Source: Amycolatopsis coloradensis
GTDB lineage: Bacteria > Actinomycetota > Actinomycetes > Mycobacteriales > Pseudonocardiaceae
NCBI RefSeq assembly: GCF_001953865.1
Contig: NZ_MQUQ01000029.1
Location: 1 to 49,829 of the forward strand
Reading direction: 5' to 3'
Length of the DNA stretch: 49,829 nt
This document shows positions 1 through 9,462 of this stretch, in pieces. The position numbers and the translations under genes were made by a program. The notes beneath the pieces are model-generated. The model ran no database searches, had not been told where the DNA came from, and saw only the letters and a program-made list of their open reading frames with translations. Position 1 is the stretch's first letter, and each line of letters opens with the position of its first letter.

Positions 1-64
1 ACCAGCTACACTCACCAACAAGCCGCGTGAAAACCCCGTGTCCGCCATCCGGGGGCAACTCCAC

Positions 65-111
65 GTGCCGTCCGCCCCATCACGCGTGTCGTCCAGCCAA
101 TCACGCGAAAC
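65..111 (+). repeat. Two tandem 21-bp repeat units plus GAAAC
   Basis: Units at 65-85 and 86-106 both fit GTGYCGTCC-N7-CACGC and are followed by GAAAC at 107-111. The junction of two units makes the palindrome CACGCGTG. Four more units of the same consensus lie at 48300-48405 near the other end of the window, also bordered by GAAAC. The role is unknown. A 21-bp period places each unit on the same face of the helix, which would suit a protein-binding array, but this is inference. Confidence 0.75.
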
Positions 112-130
112 CACCGGCTCGGGTCGGGTT

Positions 131-178
131 GGTCGTGAGTGACGTTTCGGGTTGAAACACGAATCGCCACTCACGACC
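131..178. terminator. Nested hairpin after alcohol dehydrogenase
   Basis: Perfect 11-bp arms (131-141 and 168-178, GGTCGTGAGTG and its complement) enclose a second small hairpin with GTTTC/GAAAC arms (144-148, 154-158). It starts 11 bp past the dehydrogenase stop codon on the minus strand. Transcription termination is a reasonable guess; there is no clear U-tract. Confidence 0.5.
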
Positions 179-189
179 ACCCTCTCCGC

Positions 190-1239
190 TTACGCGCCGA
201 TGGTCGCCGCGTCGATGACGAACCGGTAGCGCACGTCGCTGTTCTCGACCCGGTCGTAGGCCACGTTCACCTGGTCGGCCGAGATCGTCTCGATCTCCGC
301 GCCGATCCCGTGCTCGGCGCAGAAGTCGAGCATCTCCTGGGTCTCGGCGATGCCGCCGATCATCGAACCGGCGAGCACCTTGTTCCCGCCGAGCAGCGAG
401 AAGGCGTTGTAGGACAGCGGTTCGCCGGGCGCGCCGACGTTCACCATCGCCCCGCCGACGCGCAGCATGCCGAGGTAGGAGTCGACGGGCAGCGTCGCCG
501 AAACGGTGTTGAGGATCAGGTCGAAGCGGCCGCGCAGCGTCTGGAACGTCGACGCGTCACCGGTCGCGTAGTAGTCCTTCGCGCCCAGCTTCAGGCCGTC
601 CTCCTGCTTCTTCAAGCTCTGGCTGAGCACAGTGACCTCCGCACCCATCGCGGCCGCGATCTTGACCGCCATGTGCCCGAGCCCGCCGAGGCCGACGACG
701 GCGACCTTCTTACCCGGTCCGGCGCCCCAGCGGTTCAGCGGCGAGTAGGTGGTGATGCCCGCGCACAGCAGCGGGGCGGCGACGTCGAGGCCGATCCCCT
801 CCGGGATCCGGCAGACGAAAGCGTCCTTCACGACGACCTGACGGCTGTAGCCGCCATAGGTGTTCTCGCCGTCGAAGCCGACGCCGTTGTAGGTCTGGAC
901 GTTGCCCTTGACGCAGAACTGCTCGGTGCCCGCGAGACAGTACTCGCACTCGCCACAGGAATCGACCATGCAGCCGACCCCGACGCGGTCGCCGACCTGG
1001 TACTTCGTGACACCGGACCCGACCGCGGCGACGACGCCGGCGATCTCGTGCCCTGGCACCATCGGGAAGATCGCGCCGCCCCAGTCCTCCTTGACCTGAT
1101 GGATGTCGCTGTGGCAGATCCCCGCGAACGCGATGTCGATCAGCACGTCGTCCGAACGCAGGTCGCGGCGCTCGATCGTCGTCGGCGACAGGGCGGCGCC
1201 CGGGGACGGCGCGGCGATGGCGTGCGTGGTCGTCGTCAT
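190..1239 (-). CDS. Zinc-dependent alcohol dehydrogenase (MDR family)
   Basis: A 349-residue medium-chain dehydrogenase/reductase predicted to interconvert alcohols and aldehydes with NAD(P)H in the cytoplasm. The catalytic zinc region GICHSDIH is near residue 40, the GHE motif near 64, a structural zinc cluster with four closely spaced cysteines (CGECEYCLAGTEQFC) near 95-110, and the Rossmann glycine motif GLGGLGHMAVK near 180. The overall pattern resembles the cinnamyl-alcohol/YahK-like branch, which usually acts on a broad range of aldehydes; the substrate cannot be read from sequence. It is transcribed away from a TetR gene, and the 88-bp gap holds two copies of an inverted repeat, so control by that repressor is likely. 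Length and motifs are complete. Confidence 0.93.
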   Translation of the reverse strand: MTTTTHAIAAPSPGAALSPTTIERRDLRSDDVLIDIAFAGICHSDIHQVKEDWGGAIFPMVPGHEIAGVVAAVGSGVTKYQVGDRVGVGCMVDSCGECEYCLAGTEQFCVKGNVQTYNGVGFDGENTYGGYSRQVVVKDAFVCRIPEGIGLDVAAPLLCAGITTYSPLNRWGAGPGKKVAVVGLGGLGHMAVKIAAAMGAEVTVLSQSLKKQEDGLKLGAKDYYATGDASTFQTLRGRFDLILNTVSATLPVDSYLGMLRVGGAMVNVGAPGEPLSYNAFSLLGGNKVLAGSMIGGIAETQEMLDFCAEHGIGAEIETISADQVNVAYDRVENSDVRYRFVIDAATIGA

Positions 1240-1267
1240 GAAACCCTCCGAGAAACAGTGAGACCAT

Positions 1268-1306
1268 GTAAGAGTCCACTTACAACCAGCGTAAGAGGGC
1301 TCTTAC
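1268..1306. promoter_or_regulatory. Twin inverted-repeat operators between adh and tetR
   Basis: Two 16-bp sites lie 23 bp apart: 1268-1283 (GTAAGAG-N2-CACTTAC, one mismatch between arms) and 1291-1306 (GTAAGAG-N2-CTCTTAC, perfect). They sit in the short divergent gap between the dehydrogenase and the TetR gene, the usual position of TetR operators. Control of both genes by the TetR protein is inferred. Confidence 0.8.
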
Positions 1307-1339
1307 CTATTCCGCGACCGGGACGGTGTGATCCACGAC

Positions 1340-1930
1340 ATGGGCGGCAAGTACCACCACGGCGACCTTCGCGCCGAACTCGTGCGCGTCTCGCTCGACT
1401 TGATCGCAGAACGAGGACTCGCCGCGTTCTCCGTCGCCGAGGTCGCCCGCCGGGCGAAGGTCAGCCCTGGCGCGCCCTACCGGCACTTCGCGGACAAAGA
1501 GAGCCTGATGGCGGCCATCGCCGCCACCGTGGCCTGCCAGCTGGCGGACCGGGTGCACGACGCCGTCGAAGCGGAGAGCGACCCGGTCTCGGCGCTCGCC
1601 GCGGCCGCCGGCGCGTACACGAAGTACCTGATCGAACGCCGTGCCGGGATGAACATCATCTACGCCGACGGCCTCCAGGGCCCGGAACACGCGGCCCTGC
1701 ACGAACAGACCCGCCGGCTGACCGCCCAGTTCGTCATGCTCTGCCTGACCGTCGCCGACCGGCCACAGGACGGGCTCGAACTGATGGAGCAGCTGTTCAC
1801 CCAGGCACACGGCTACGGCACGTTCCATCTCGACGGCGTCTTCACGAAACAGGGCTATTCCGAGGAAGTCGTCGTCCGGAAGTCGACGGAGGCCGCCCGC
1901 GCCGCCATTGAGGGCCGCGGAAGAATGTGA
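1340..1930 (+). CDS. TetR-family transcriptional regulator
   Basis: About 196 residues. The N-terminal helix-turn-helix is typical: GKYHHGDLRAELVR, then FSVAEVARRAKVSPGAPYRHF at roughly residues 33-53 (P-Y-R-H-F recognition-helix end). The C-terminal part is a ligand-binding domain of the TetR_C_33-like kind. ATG at 1340 is chosen because family members begin a few residues before the GGKYHHGDLR block; a GTG at 1328 would add four residues. It is divergent from the alcohol dehydrogenase, with two matching inverted repeats in the gap, so it probably represses that gene and itself until an aldehyde, alcohol or related small molecule binds. The MFS gene follows 91 bp downstream on the same strand and may be a second target. 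Confidence 0.9.
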   Translation: MGGKYHHGDLRAELVRVSLDLIAERGLAAFSVAEVARRAKVSPGAPYRHFADKESLMAAIAATVACQLADRVHDAVEAESDPVSALAAAAGAYTKYLIERRAGMNIIYADGLQGPEHAALHEQTRRLTAQFVMLCLTVADRPQDGLELMEQLFTQAHGYGTFHLDGVFTKQGYSEEVVVRKSTEAARAAIEGRGRM

Positions 1931-2021
1931 CGTGATTCACGTCTGATTTGTCCGATTACCGGGGCTCCCCGCGCCGACAGGATGCGAAGCGCAATCCTTT
2001 TTCGACAGCGAGGAGAAACGC

Positions 2022-3383
2022 GTGAGCGTCGAGCAAGACATCGGAACGTGGCGGGAACTGGGCCGCCATACGAGTACCGCGGCGGTGCTGGCGGGTGGCG
2101 TACTCGTCGGCGCGATCACCATCTACGTGGCGGCGAGCCTGCTGCCGACAGCGGTACAGGAGATCGGCGGGAGGGCCCTGTACGCCTGGGCCATGACGGC
2201 GTTCCTGGTCGCACAGGTGGTCGCGACCATGCTCGTGGGCAGGGCCCTTTCCCGTTGCGGCGGCAAGGTTTCCTACCTGATCGGCTTCGGCGTCTTCGCG
2301 GCGGGCTCGGTCGTGTGCGCGGCGAGCCCGTCGATGCCGGTCCTCCTGCTCGGCCGCGGGATCCAGGGACTCGGTGCCGGTCTGCTGACCGGCCTCGGTT
2401 TCGCCCTGATCCATTCGGCGCTGCCGCCCCGGCTGTGGAGCCGAGGGAGCGCTTTGATCTCCGCTATGTTCGGGGTCGGCAACTTCGCGGGCCCGGCGCT
2501 CGGCGGATTCTCGGCGCAGTTCGGCTCGTGGCGGTCCGCGTTCGCCGTACTGGCCGTGGCGGCCGCCGTGCTGGCGGTCATCGCCGGGAGGGCGCTCTCC
2601 GGCGATGACCGTCCGGCGCAGGCGGCGCCGGTCCCGGTCGTCTCACTGGCCTTGGTGGTCGGCGCGGCGGGCGCGGTGAGCGTCGCCGGGATCCTGACCG
2701 GGATCGCCGCGATGGCGGCGTTCATCGCGCTGGGTCTCGCGCTCGTGGCCGCGTTCCTCCTGGCTGAGAAGCGCGCGACGGCGAGTGTGCTCCCCCGCTC
2801 GGTGTACCAGCCTGGTTCGCGGTTGCGGTGGATCTACCTGAGCATCATGGTCCTGGCGTCCGGCGTCGCCGTCGAGACGTTCCTGCCGTTGTTCGGCCAG
2901 CGACTGGGCGGCCTCCCGCCCGCGGCGGCCGGATTCCTCGCCGCCGCCCTGTCCTTGGGCTGGTCGGTGAGCCAACTGTTCAGTGCCTCGGTCCACCGGC
3001 CGGAGACGGTCCGGCGGCTGCTGATCGCCGGGCCCGTCTGCCTCGCCACCGGATTCGCCCTGCTGGGCGCGCTGCAAAGCGAACATCCGCCGCTGCTCGT
3101 CGTTCTCCTTTGGCTGCCCGTGCTTTTCTTCGGTGGCACGGGAATCGGCATCGCGATGCCGCATCTGTCCGTGGCGGCGATGACCTCCGCCCCGGGCGGT
3201 GAGGGCGGGAAGGCCGCCGCCGCGATCGCGACGATCCTGACGATGTCGACCGCTTTCGGCGCGGCAATCGCCGGGCTCCTGGTCAACTTGGGCGCTCCGT
3301 CGGTGGTCACTTCGGCGAGGTGGCTGTTGTTCGGCTTCGCGACCATCGCCGCCCTCGGTGTCTTTACGGCGCGACAACGGTGA
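2022..3383 (+). CDS. MFS transporter (drug-efflux type)
   Basis: A 453-residue, strongly hydrophobic protein with about 12-14 predicted membrane helices spread along its length. The motif-C-like GRGIQGLGAGLLTG near residue 110 and the antiporter-like GNFAGPALGG near 155 point to the drug:H+ antiporter side of the major facilitator superfamily, so export of a small hydrophobic compound is the likely role. GTG at 2022 follows a good ribosome binding site (GAGGAGAAACGC). It lies 91 bp after a TetR gene on the same strand and may be co-controlled with it, although the gap is large enough for its own promoter. The substrate is unknown. Confidence 0.88.
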   Translation: MSVEQDIGTWRELGRHTSTAAVLAGGVLVGAITIYVAASLLPTAVQEIGGRALYAWAMTAFLVAQVVATMLVGRALSRCGGKVSYLIGFGVFAAGSVVCAASPSMPVLLLGRGIQGLGAGLLTGLGFALIHSALPPRLWSRGSALISAMFGVGNFAGPALGGFSAQFGSWRSAFAVLAVAAAVLAVIAGRALSGDDRPAQAAPVPVVSLALVVGAAGAVSVAGILTGIAAMAAFIALGLALVAAFLLAEKRATASVLPRSVYQPGSRLRWIYLSIMVLASGVAVETFLPLFGQRLGGLPPAAAGFLAAALSLGWSVSQLFSASVHRPETVRRLLIAGPVCLATGFALLGALQSEHPPLLVVLLWLPVLFFGGTGIGIAMPHLSVAAMTSAPGGEGGKAAAAIATILTMSTAFGAAIAGLLVNLGAPSVVTSARWLLFGFATIAALGVFTARQR

Positions 3384-3430
3384 ACTCGAACTCGCCGGGG
3401 GTCACCGATCCTCGGCGAGTTCGCGGGCGT

Positions 3431-3889
3431 TCAGTGCCGCCGCCGGTCACGCGGGGCGCGGACGGCGATCGGGCAGCCGCCGTCGCAGCGAATGTGCGCC
3501 CAGACGATCTTTTCGCCGCGCACCGGCTCACGCCGGACACCCCACTGCACCGCGACCCCGTCGACGACGAGCAGTCCGCGTCCGCGTGGATCCTCGATCT
3601 GGGAAAGACGAGCCCGGGGTTGTCCGACGCTGACGTCCGCGACCTCGATGCGGACCGCGCAAGGGGTGACGCCGCGCCACAGCTGGATGTGGCGTGCGCC
3701 ACCTCCGTGCACGTAAGCGTTGGCGACGAGTTCCGTCGCCGCCAGCAGGACGTCGTCACGATGACCTTCCCCGAGATCGGGAAGGCATCTGACCACCCAG
3801 GCACGCATGTCCGGCAACGCTCGTGGCGTCGTGGCTCGCAGGTCGAGCACCCAGGTTCCCGGCACCGGATGCTCCGCGATACTGATCAT
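3431..3889 (-). CDS. RsbW-like anti-sigma ATP-binding protein
   Basis: A 152-residue single-domain GHKL ATPase of the serine-kinase anti-sigma type common in actinomycetes. The N box is ELVANAYVHGGG near residue 70, and the G box is DPRGRGLLVVDGVAVQWG near 115-130. Family members bind or phosphorylate anti-anti-sigma proteins or hold sigma factors inactive. No partner sigma or STAS gene is adjacent, as is usual for orphan copies in actinomycetes. The start is preceded by GGGAGG about 8 nt upstream. It is convergent with the MFS gene. The target is unknown. Confidence 0.85.
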   Translation of the reverse strand: MISIAEHPVPGTWVLDLRATTPRALPDMRAWVVRCLPDLGEGHRDDVLLAATELVANAYVHGGGARHIQLWRGVTPCAVRIEVADVSVGQPRARLSQIEDPRGRGLLVVDGVAVQWGVRREPVRGEKIVWAHIRCDGGCPIAVRAPRDRRRH

Positions 3890-3986
3890 GGAGCCACCCT
3901 CCCGTTACGCGGCCTCGCTGCTGAAGTCGCACAAGCGGGTTACCCAGAACGTCCATCGATCAACCCGTGGCGAACACGACACCGCT

Positions 3987-4598
3987 TCAGCGGGCCGTGA
4001 TGCCCTCCAGCAACGCTGTGACCACGGCATTCGCGTCCGGCGAGGTGACCACTCGCGGACCGTGCGGAAACAGGCCGGAGAGCACGGTTTCGTGGCAGAC
4101 GCCGACCAGTATCGCCGCCGCCGCCTCGACATCGCCGTCCAGCCTGCCGAGATCCCTTTCCGCACGAAGGTATCCGGCGAGTCGATCCCGCCAGGTCTCG
4201 CCGTCCTCGGCCAGCTCCCCGAACCGCGCGAGCACGGCGGGGCGGGCGAGCAGCCCGGCGAACGCGGGCAAGATTTCCTTGTGCAGAGCCAAACCGTAGG
4301 CCAGCTGCGCGAGAAGGTTGTCCCGGACCGTACCCGAACCGGCCACGGGCAGCTCACCGAGCTTGGCTTCGACTCGCCGCACGTGCGCCGCCAAGGCGTT
4401 GGCCAGCAACTCTTCCTTGTCGGCGAAATGGTTGTACAGCACGCCGTCGGCGACCCCGGCCGCGCGCGCGATGGCCCGCACCGTGAGTTCCGCGGTGCCG
4501 CCGGCGGAAATCAGGTTCACGGCCGTCGCGATCAGATGCTCGCGCAGGCTGCGGCCGTCTTCGGTGTGGCGCAGGACCGCCGCTTTTCTCGGTGACAT
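3987..4598 (-). CDS. TetR-family regulator, methyltransferase operon
   Basis: A 203-residue TetR protein. The helix-turn-helix covers about residues 25-65: LTVRAIARAAGVADGVLYNHFADKEELLANAL. The C-terminal half is a variable ligand pocket. It begins 6 bp after the stop of the upstream methyltransferase gene, so the two form an operon. The operon starts at a long palindrome (5447-5492) whose core TTATGAAC-N4-GTTCATAA has the size and symmetry of a TetR operator. Autorepression of the pair is the simplest reading. The inducer is unknown. Confidence 0.9.
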   Translation of the reverse strand: MSPRKAAVLRHTEDGRSLREHLIATAVNLISAGGTAELTVRAIARAAGVADGVLYNHFADKEELLANALAAHVRRVEAKLGELPVAGSGTVRDNLLAQLAYGLALHKEILPAFAGLLARPAVLARFGELAEDGETWRDRLAGYLRAERDLGRLDGDVEAAAAILVGVCHETVLSGLFPHGPRVVTSPDANAVVTALLEGITAR

Positions 4599-4604
4599 CC
4601 GGGC

Positions 4605-5444
4605 TCAGCGTAGTGCGGACGCTGTGACCAGCCACGCAACGCCACGCAGCCGGACGCCGTCAGGCTTCTCGAACGGCTGGAGGGCGGTCGAAAGCGCTTC
4701 CCGCGCCTCGTTCGCGGTTCCCGCGTCGACCTGGCCGAGGTGGTACTTGACCGGCCCCCAGTCCGCGATGAATCCGGCCGCGTCGGGCACGTCACTCCCC
4801 CAGACCTGATCGGCCTCGACGCGTGTGCAGGTGACGTCGCGGAATCCTGCGTCCGTCAGCACCGAGTGAACCCTGTCCGGGTCGGCGAACGAGGTCGGCC
4901 CCGTTCCGTCCGCACCGGTTGGCGTCGGCAGAAACGGTGCCAGCGCGCCGAAAACGGCACCGAGATCGGTTCCGGCGAGTTCGGTCATGCACAGGAACGC
5001 GAGCCTGCCGCCCGGACGCAGCGCGCGGTGCACGTTGGCGAAGGCGGCGACCGGATCGGCGAAGAACATCACCGCGAACCGGCTGAGCGCGACGTCGAAA
5101 GCGCTTTCCGCGAACGGGAAGACCTGGACGTCACCCTGCTCGAACGCCACGTTCGCGACGCCCTCGGCCTCCGCGCGGACCCGCGCCGTGGCGAGCATCG
5201 GCGCGGACAGGTCGATTCCGGTCGATCCCCCGAGCGGGGCACGGCCCGCGGCGAGGCGGGTGACCTGGCCGTTCCCGCAGCCGATATCCAGCACCCGGTC
5301 ACGTTCGCCGATTCCCGCCGCCTCGAACAGGACTTCGTTGAATCCGCCGTTCACGGCGTCGTAGCGCTCGTCGTGCGCCGCCCAGTGCCACCCCTCGTAG
5401 CCGTTCCACGCTTCCGCCTGAGCGGTGTTGACGATGCCGGGCAC
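4605..5444 (-). CDS. Class I SAM-dependent methyltransferase
   Basis: A 279-residue methyltransferase of the UbiE/Methyltransf_11/25 type. SAM motif I is VLDIGCGNGQVT near residue 50, an acidic GIDLSAPML follows, and motif III/post-III is ALRPGGRLAF near 145. The substrate is not evident. The start is GTG at 5444, set by a very strong GGAGGAGG 7-14 nt upstream. That site lies inside the 46-bp palindrome at 5447-5492, so folding of a long transcript would hide it. The gene is cotranscribed with the downstream TetR regulator. A decayed relative with the same C-terminal block lies at 23305-23960 in this window. Confidence 0.9.
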   Translation of the reverse strand: MPGIVNTAQAEAWNGYEGWHWAAHDERYDAVNGGFNEVLFEAAGIGERDRVLDIGCGNGQVTRLAAGRAPLGGSTGIDLSAPMLATARVRAEAEGVANVAFEQGDVQVFPFAESAFDVALSRFAVMFFADPVAAFANVHRALRPGGRLAFLCMTELAGTDLGAVFGALAPFLPTPTGADGTGPTSFADPDRVHSVLTDAGFRDVTCTRVEADQVWGSDVPDAAGFIADWGPVKYHLGQVDAGTANEAREALSTALQPFEKPDGVRLRGVAWLVTASALR

Positions 5445-5446
5445 GC

Positions 5447-5492
5447 CGGACCTCCTCCATTATGAACGCATGTTCATAATGGAGGAGGTCCG
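5447..5492. promoter_or_regulatory. 46-bp palindrome: operator and hidden RBS
   Basis: Two perfect 21-nt arms (5447-5467, 5472-5492) flank a 4-nt spacer. The inner core TTATGAAC-N4-GTTCATAA looks like a TetR operator. The outer part carries CCTCCTCC/GGAGGAGG, which is the ribosome binding site of the methyltransferase on the minus strand. The palindrome begins only 9 bp past the copA stop codon, so readthrough from copA would fold it into a 21-bp hairpin and block translation, and it might also end the copA transcript. The minus strand carries CATAAT inside it, a possible -10 element that would start the transcript within the palindrome and free the site. Confidence 0.8.
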
Positions 5493-5501
5493 ATCCGGTC
5501 G

Positions 5502-7741
<2,240 letters not shown>

Positions 7742-7745
<4 letters not shown>

Positions 7746-8665
7746 CGGTGACTCCCTTCCCCTGTGGTGACGGTGAATTCGGCGGTACGGACCTTGTCCT
7801 CGTGCCGGAAGTCCAGGAACAGCCGGTAAGTACCGTGCGTGGGGACCTCGGCGTGGAAGGTGACGGCGGGCCCGGGCGCGGTCCGGCCGTCACCGGGTTC
7901 GCCGTCCGGATGGACGTGCAGGTACGCGAGGTCGCCGCCGCGCAACGCGACCAAGTGCCCGTATGCGCCGAGATACGGCTGCAAGTCCGTGACGTCGCGG
8001 CCGTCCTTGGTCACGGTGAGCGTCACCTTCGACGCCGTGCCCGGTGCGAGTTCGCCATCGAGCCGGACCTGGTAGCCGTCGACCTCCGCGCTGTGCGAGG
8101 GCCGGTACTCGGCGGGGTGGAAGTCGCCACTGGCGAAGACGTCGGCCCCCAAGGTCGTCGCCTCACCGCCACTGGGCTTGAAGTCGGCGAAGACGCGGTA
8201 GACACCCGCTTCGCCCACGGCCAGCGGCACGGTCCACGTGCCGTCTTCGCCGAGTTCGGGGTGGATGTGCCGGAAGCCCGCGGTGTCGCGGCGGACGACG
8301 ATGAGGTGCATCCGCTTTTCGTGTTCGACGTCGTAGGCGGTCACCGGCGCACCGTCGGCGCCGAGGATCCGGAAGGTGAAGGGGCGGGTCGTGCCCGGGG
8401 TGAGCGTCGTGGTGGTGGGCGTGAGGGTGTAGCCGCCCCTGGACGACGCGAGCCCGGCGGGCTCGTGGTCCTGCTTGACCTGCGCTGCTTCCGCGACAGT
8501 GCCGCTGTGAGAGTCACCGCTGTGATCGTTTCGGTGCCCGGCGTCCTCGCCGGCGGCGCCGGCGGCGCCGGCGAACGGACCGACAGCGGTTCCGGCCGCC
8601 CAGGCGCCACCGGCGACCAGGGCGAGCACCACACCGTAGGCGGAGAGCTTCGCTGCTGTGTTCAT
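7742..8665 (-). CDS. Exported His-rich protein of copper operon
   Basis: About 307 residues. ATG at 8665 is preferred because AAGGA lies 7 nt upstream and it opens directly into a signal/anchor segment (MNTAAKLSAYGVVLALVAG). A His-rich linker (GHRNDHSGDSHSG) follows. The rest contains two related beta-rich blocks, each with a His-X-His-Pro motif: FRHIHPELG near residue 145 and YLHVHPDGE near 250. I do not recognise a named family. The position between copZ and copA, coupled to copA by a 4-bp overlap, and the His/Met-containing motifs suggest an extracytoplasmic copper-binding or hand-off protein. That role is inferred from context. Confidence 0.82.
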
Positions 8666-8706
8666 CGTGCAGTCCTTCGTGCGGGTGCCACCCGCGATCA
8701 TGGAGC

Positions 8707-8913
8707 TCAGGCGGTCAAGGTGTATCCGGCTTCTTCGACAGCGGCGCGGACGTCCGCGGCCGCGGGTTCACGGGAGCCGGTGACGGTCACGGCGCCGGTC
8801 GGCAGATCGACCCGGACGCCGGTGACGCCGTCGATCTTGGCGACTTCTTCGGTGACCGAACGGACGCAGTGGTCGCAGGTCATCCCGGTGACGGTGTAGG
8901 TCGTCTCGCTCAT
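8707..8913 (-). CDS. copZ: Copper chaperone, HMA domain
   Basis: A 68-residue single heavy-metal-associated domain. The metal-binding loop is GMTCDHCVRSV at residues 10-20, and the fold ends AAVEEAGYTL. Proteins of this kind carry Cu(I) to CopA and to CsoR. ATG at 8913 follows a GAGGAG ribosome binding site; a longer upstream frame adds residues with no homology. It is the first gene of the copper operon, with CsoR-like boxes starting 56 bp upstream. Confidence 0.94.
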   Translation of the reverse strand: MSETTYTVTGMTCDHCVRSVTEEVAKIDGVTGVRVDLPTGAVTVTGSREPAAADVRAAVEEAGYTLTA

Positions 8914-8968
8914 CGTGGCTCTCCTCGCTGTCCAGGCGACTTCGGTGCCGCTCTTGCAGCTACCGTAC

Positions 8969-9043
8969 ATACCCCAGGGGGGTACTGCAACGGCCTGAGC
9001 CTACCCCCGTGGGGTATCGCTCATCACATACCCCGGCGCGGTA
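8969..9043. promoter_or_regulatory. CsoR-like copper operator boxes
   Basis: Three G/C-tract palindromes lie in front of copZ: 8969-8985 (ATACCCC-A-GGGGGGTAC), 9002-9017 (TACCCCC-GT-GGGGTAT) and a weaker 9028-9043 (ATACCCC...GCGGTAG). The TACCCC/GGGGTA pattern is that of operators for the copper-sensing repressor CsoR in actinobacteria. No csoR gene is in the window, so the repressor must be encoded elsewhere. Confidence 0.82.
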
Positions 9044-9175
9044 GTTGCGGAGGCATGGCTGTGAAGGCCTCCTTGACTGCCCTGCAAGTTGTGAGAGCGT
9101 CCTTCACTACGCCACGGCGGCCATCGAGTGTGCCCGATCCTCCGTTGCCCAAGCCCAAACCACACCCAGCACAGC

Positions 9176-9224
9176 CGAGCGGGGAAGATTCAGGACGTTG
9201 AACGTCCTGAATCTTCCCCGCTCG
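9176..9224. repeat. 49-bp perfect palindrome in divergent gap
   Basis: Arms of 24 nt (9176-9199 and 9201-9224) are perfectly complementary around one central G. The element lies between copZ (minus) and the 146-aa gene (plus), which diverge, so it is not placed as an ordinary terminator. The rest of 9044-9375 holds no convincing gene. Confidence 0.85.
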
Positions 9225-9376
9225 ACCTCCCCAGCCGCAGTTCCCGTCCCGGCAAGGAGCGGCGCCGGTCCGTCACCATGATCATCGCCAGTCCGCGGTA
9301 CCGCGAATCCAGCAGCGGTAAGGGCAGGTGGCGTGTCGGTCGGGTACCGGCACCCAGGTCACCTGAAGCACCGCAA

Positions 9377-9396
9377 GCGTTTCATCCGGATTTCAT
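9377..9396 (+). promoter_or_regulatory. 7-4-7 direct-repeat site, copy 1
   Basis: The 20 bp contain GTTTCAT-CCGG-ATTTCAT, two heptamers with an 11-bp period. This is the spacing bound by SARP/AfsR-type activators. An identical 20-bp copy in the same orientation relative to its gene precedes the histidine kinase (14703-14722). Here it ends 66 bp before the ATG of the 146-aa gene, and a TACGGT possible -10 element lies 10 bp downstream. Confidence 0.78.
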
Positions 9397-9462
9397 GGCG
9401 CCGCCCTACGGTTCCGGGCACGGATCCGCATCGGCGGACCGGTGGTCCACGAGGAGACGCGC

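Larger units (their letters stand above)
1..189. other. Repeat-bearing intergenic DNA at left edge
   Basis: No convincing gene was seen. The forward frame that starts here runs antisense through the alcohol dehydrogenase and shows no protein family. The stretch holds two tandem 21-bp units followed by GAAAC (65-111) and a nested hairpin (131-178), both listed separately. The hairpin lies just past the 3' end of the dehydrogenase and could end its transcript. Confidence 0.6.

Noticed and set aside
139..1911. 590-codon forward frame across the left end
   Set aside because: It runs antisense to the alcohol dehydrogenase and then out of frame through the TetR gene; the translation is Arg/Asp/Val-rich with no family, typical of high-GC shadow frames.
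9061..9107. Possible hairpin (GTGAAGG/CCTTCAC) after the CsoR boxes
   Set aside because: Only 7 bp with a 33-nt loop; too weak to report as a feature.
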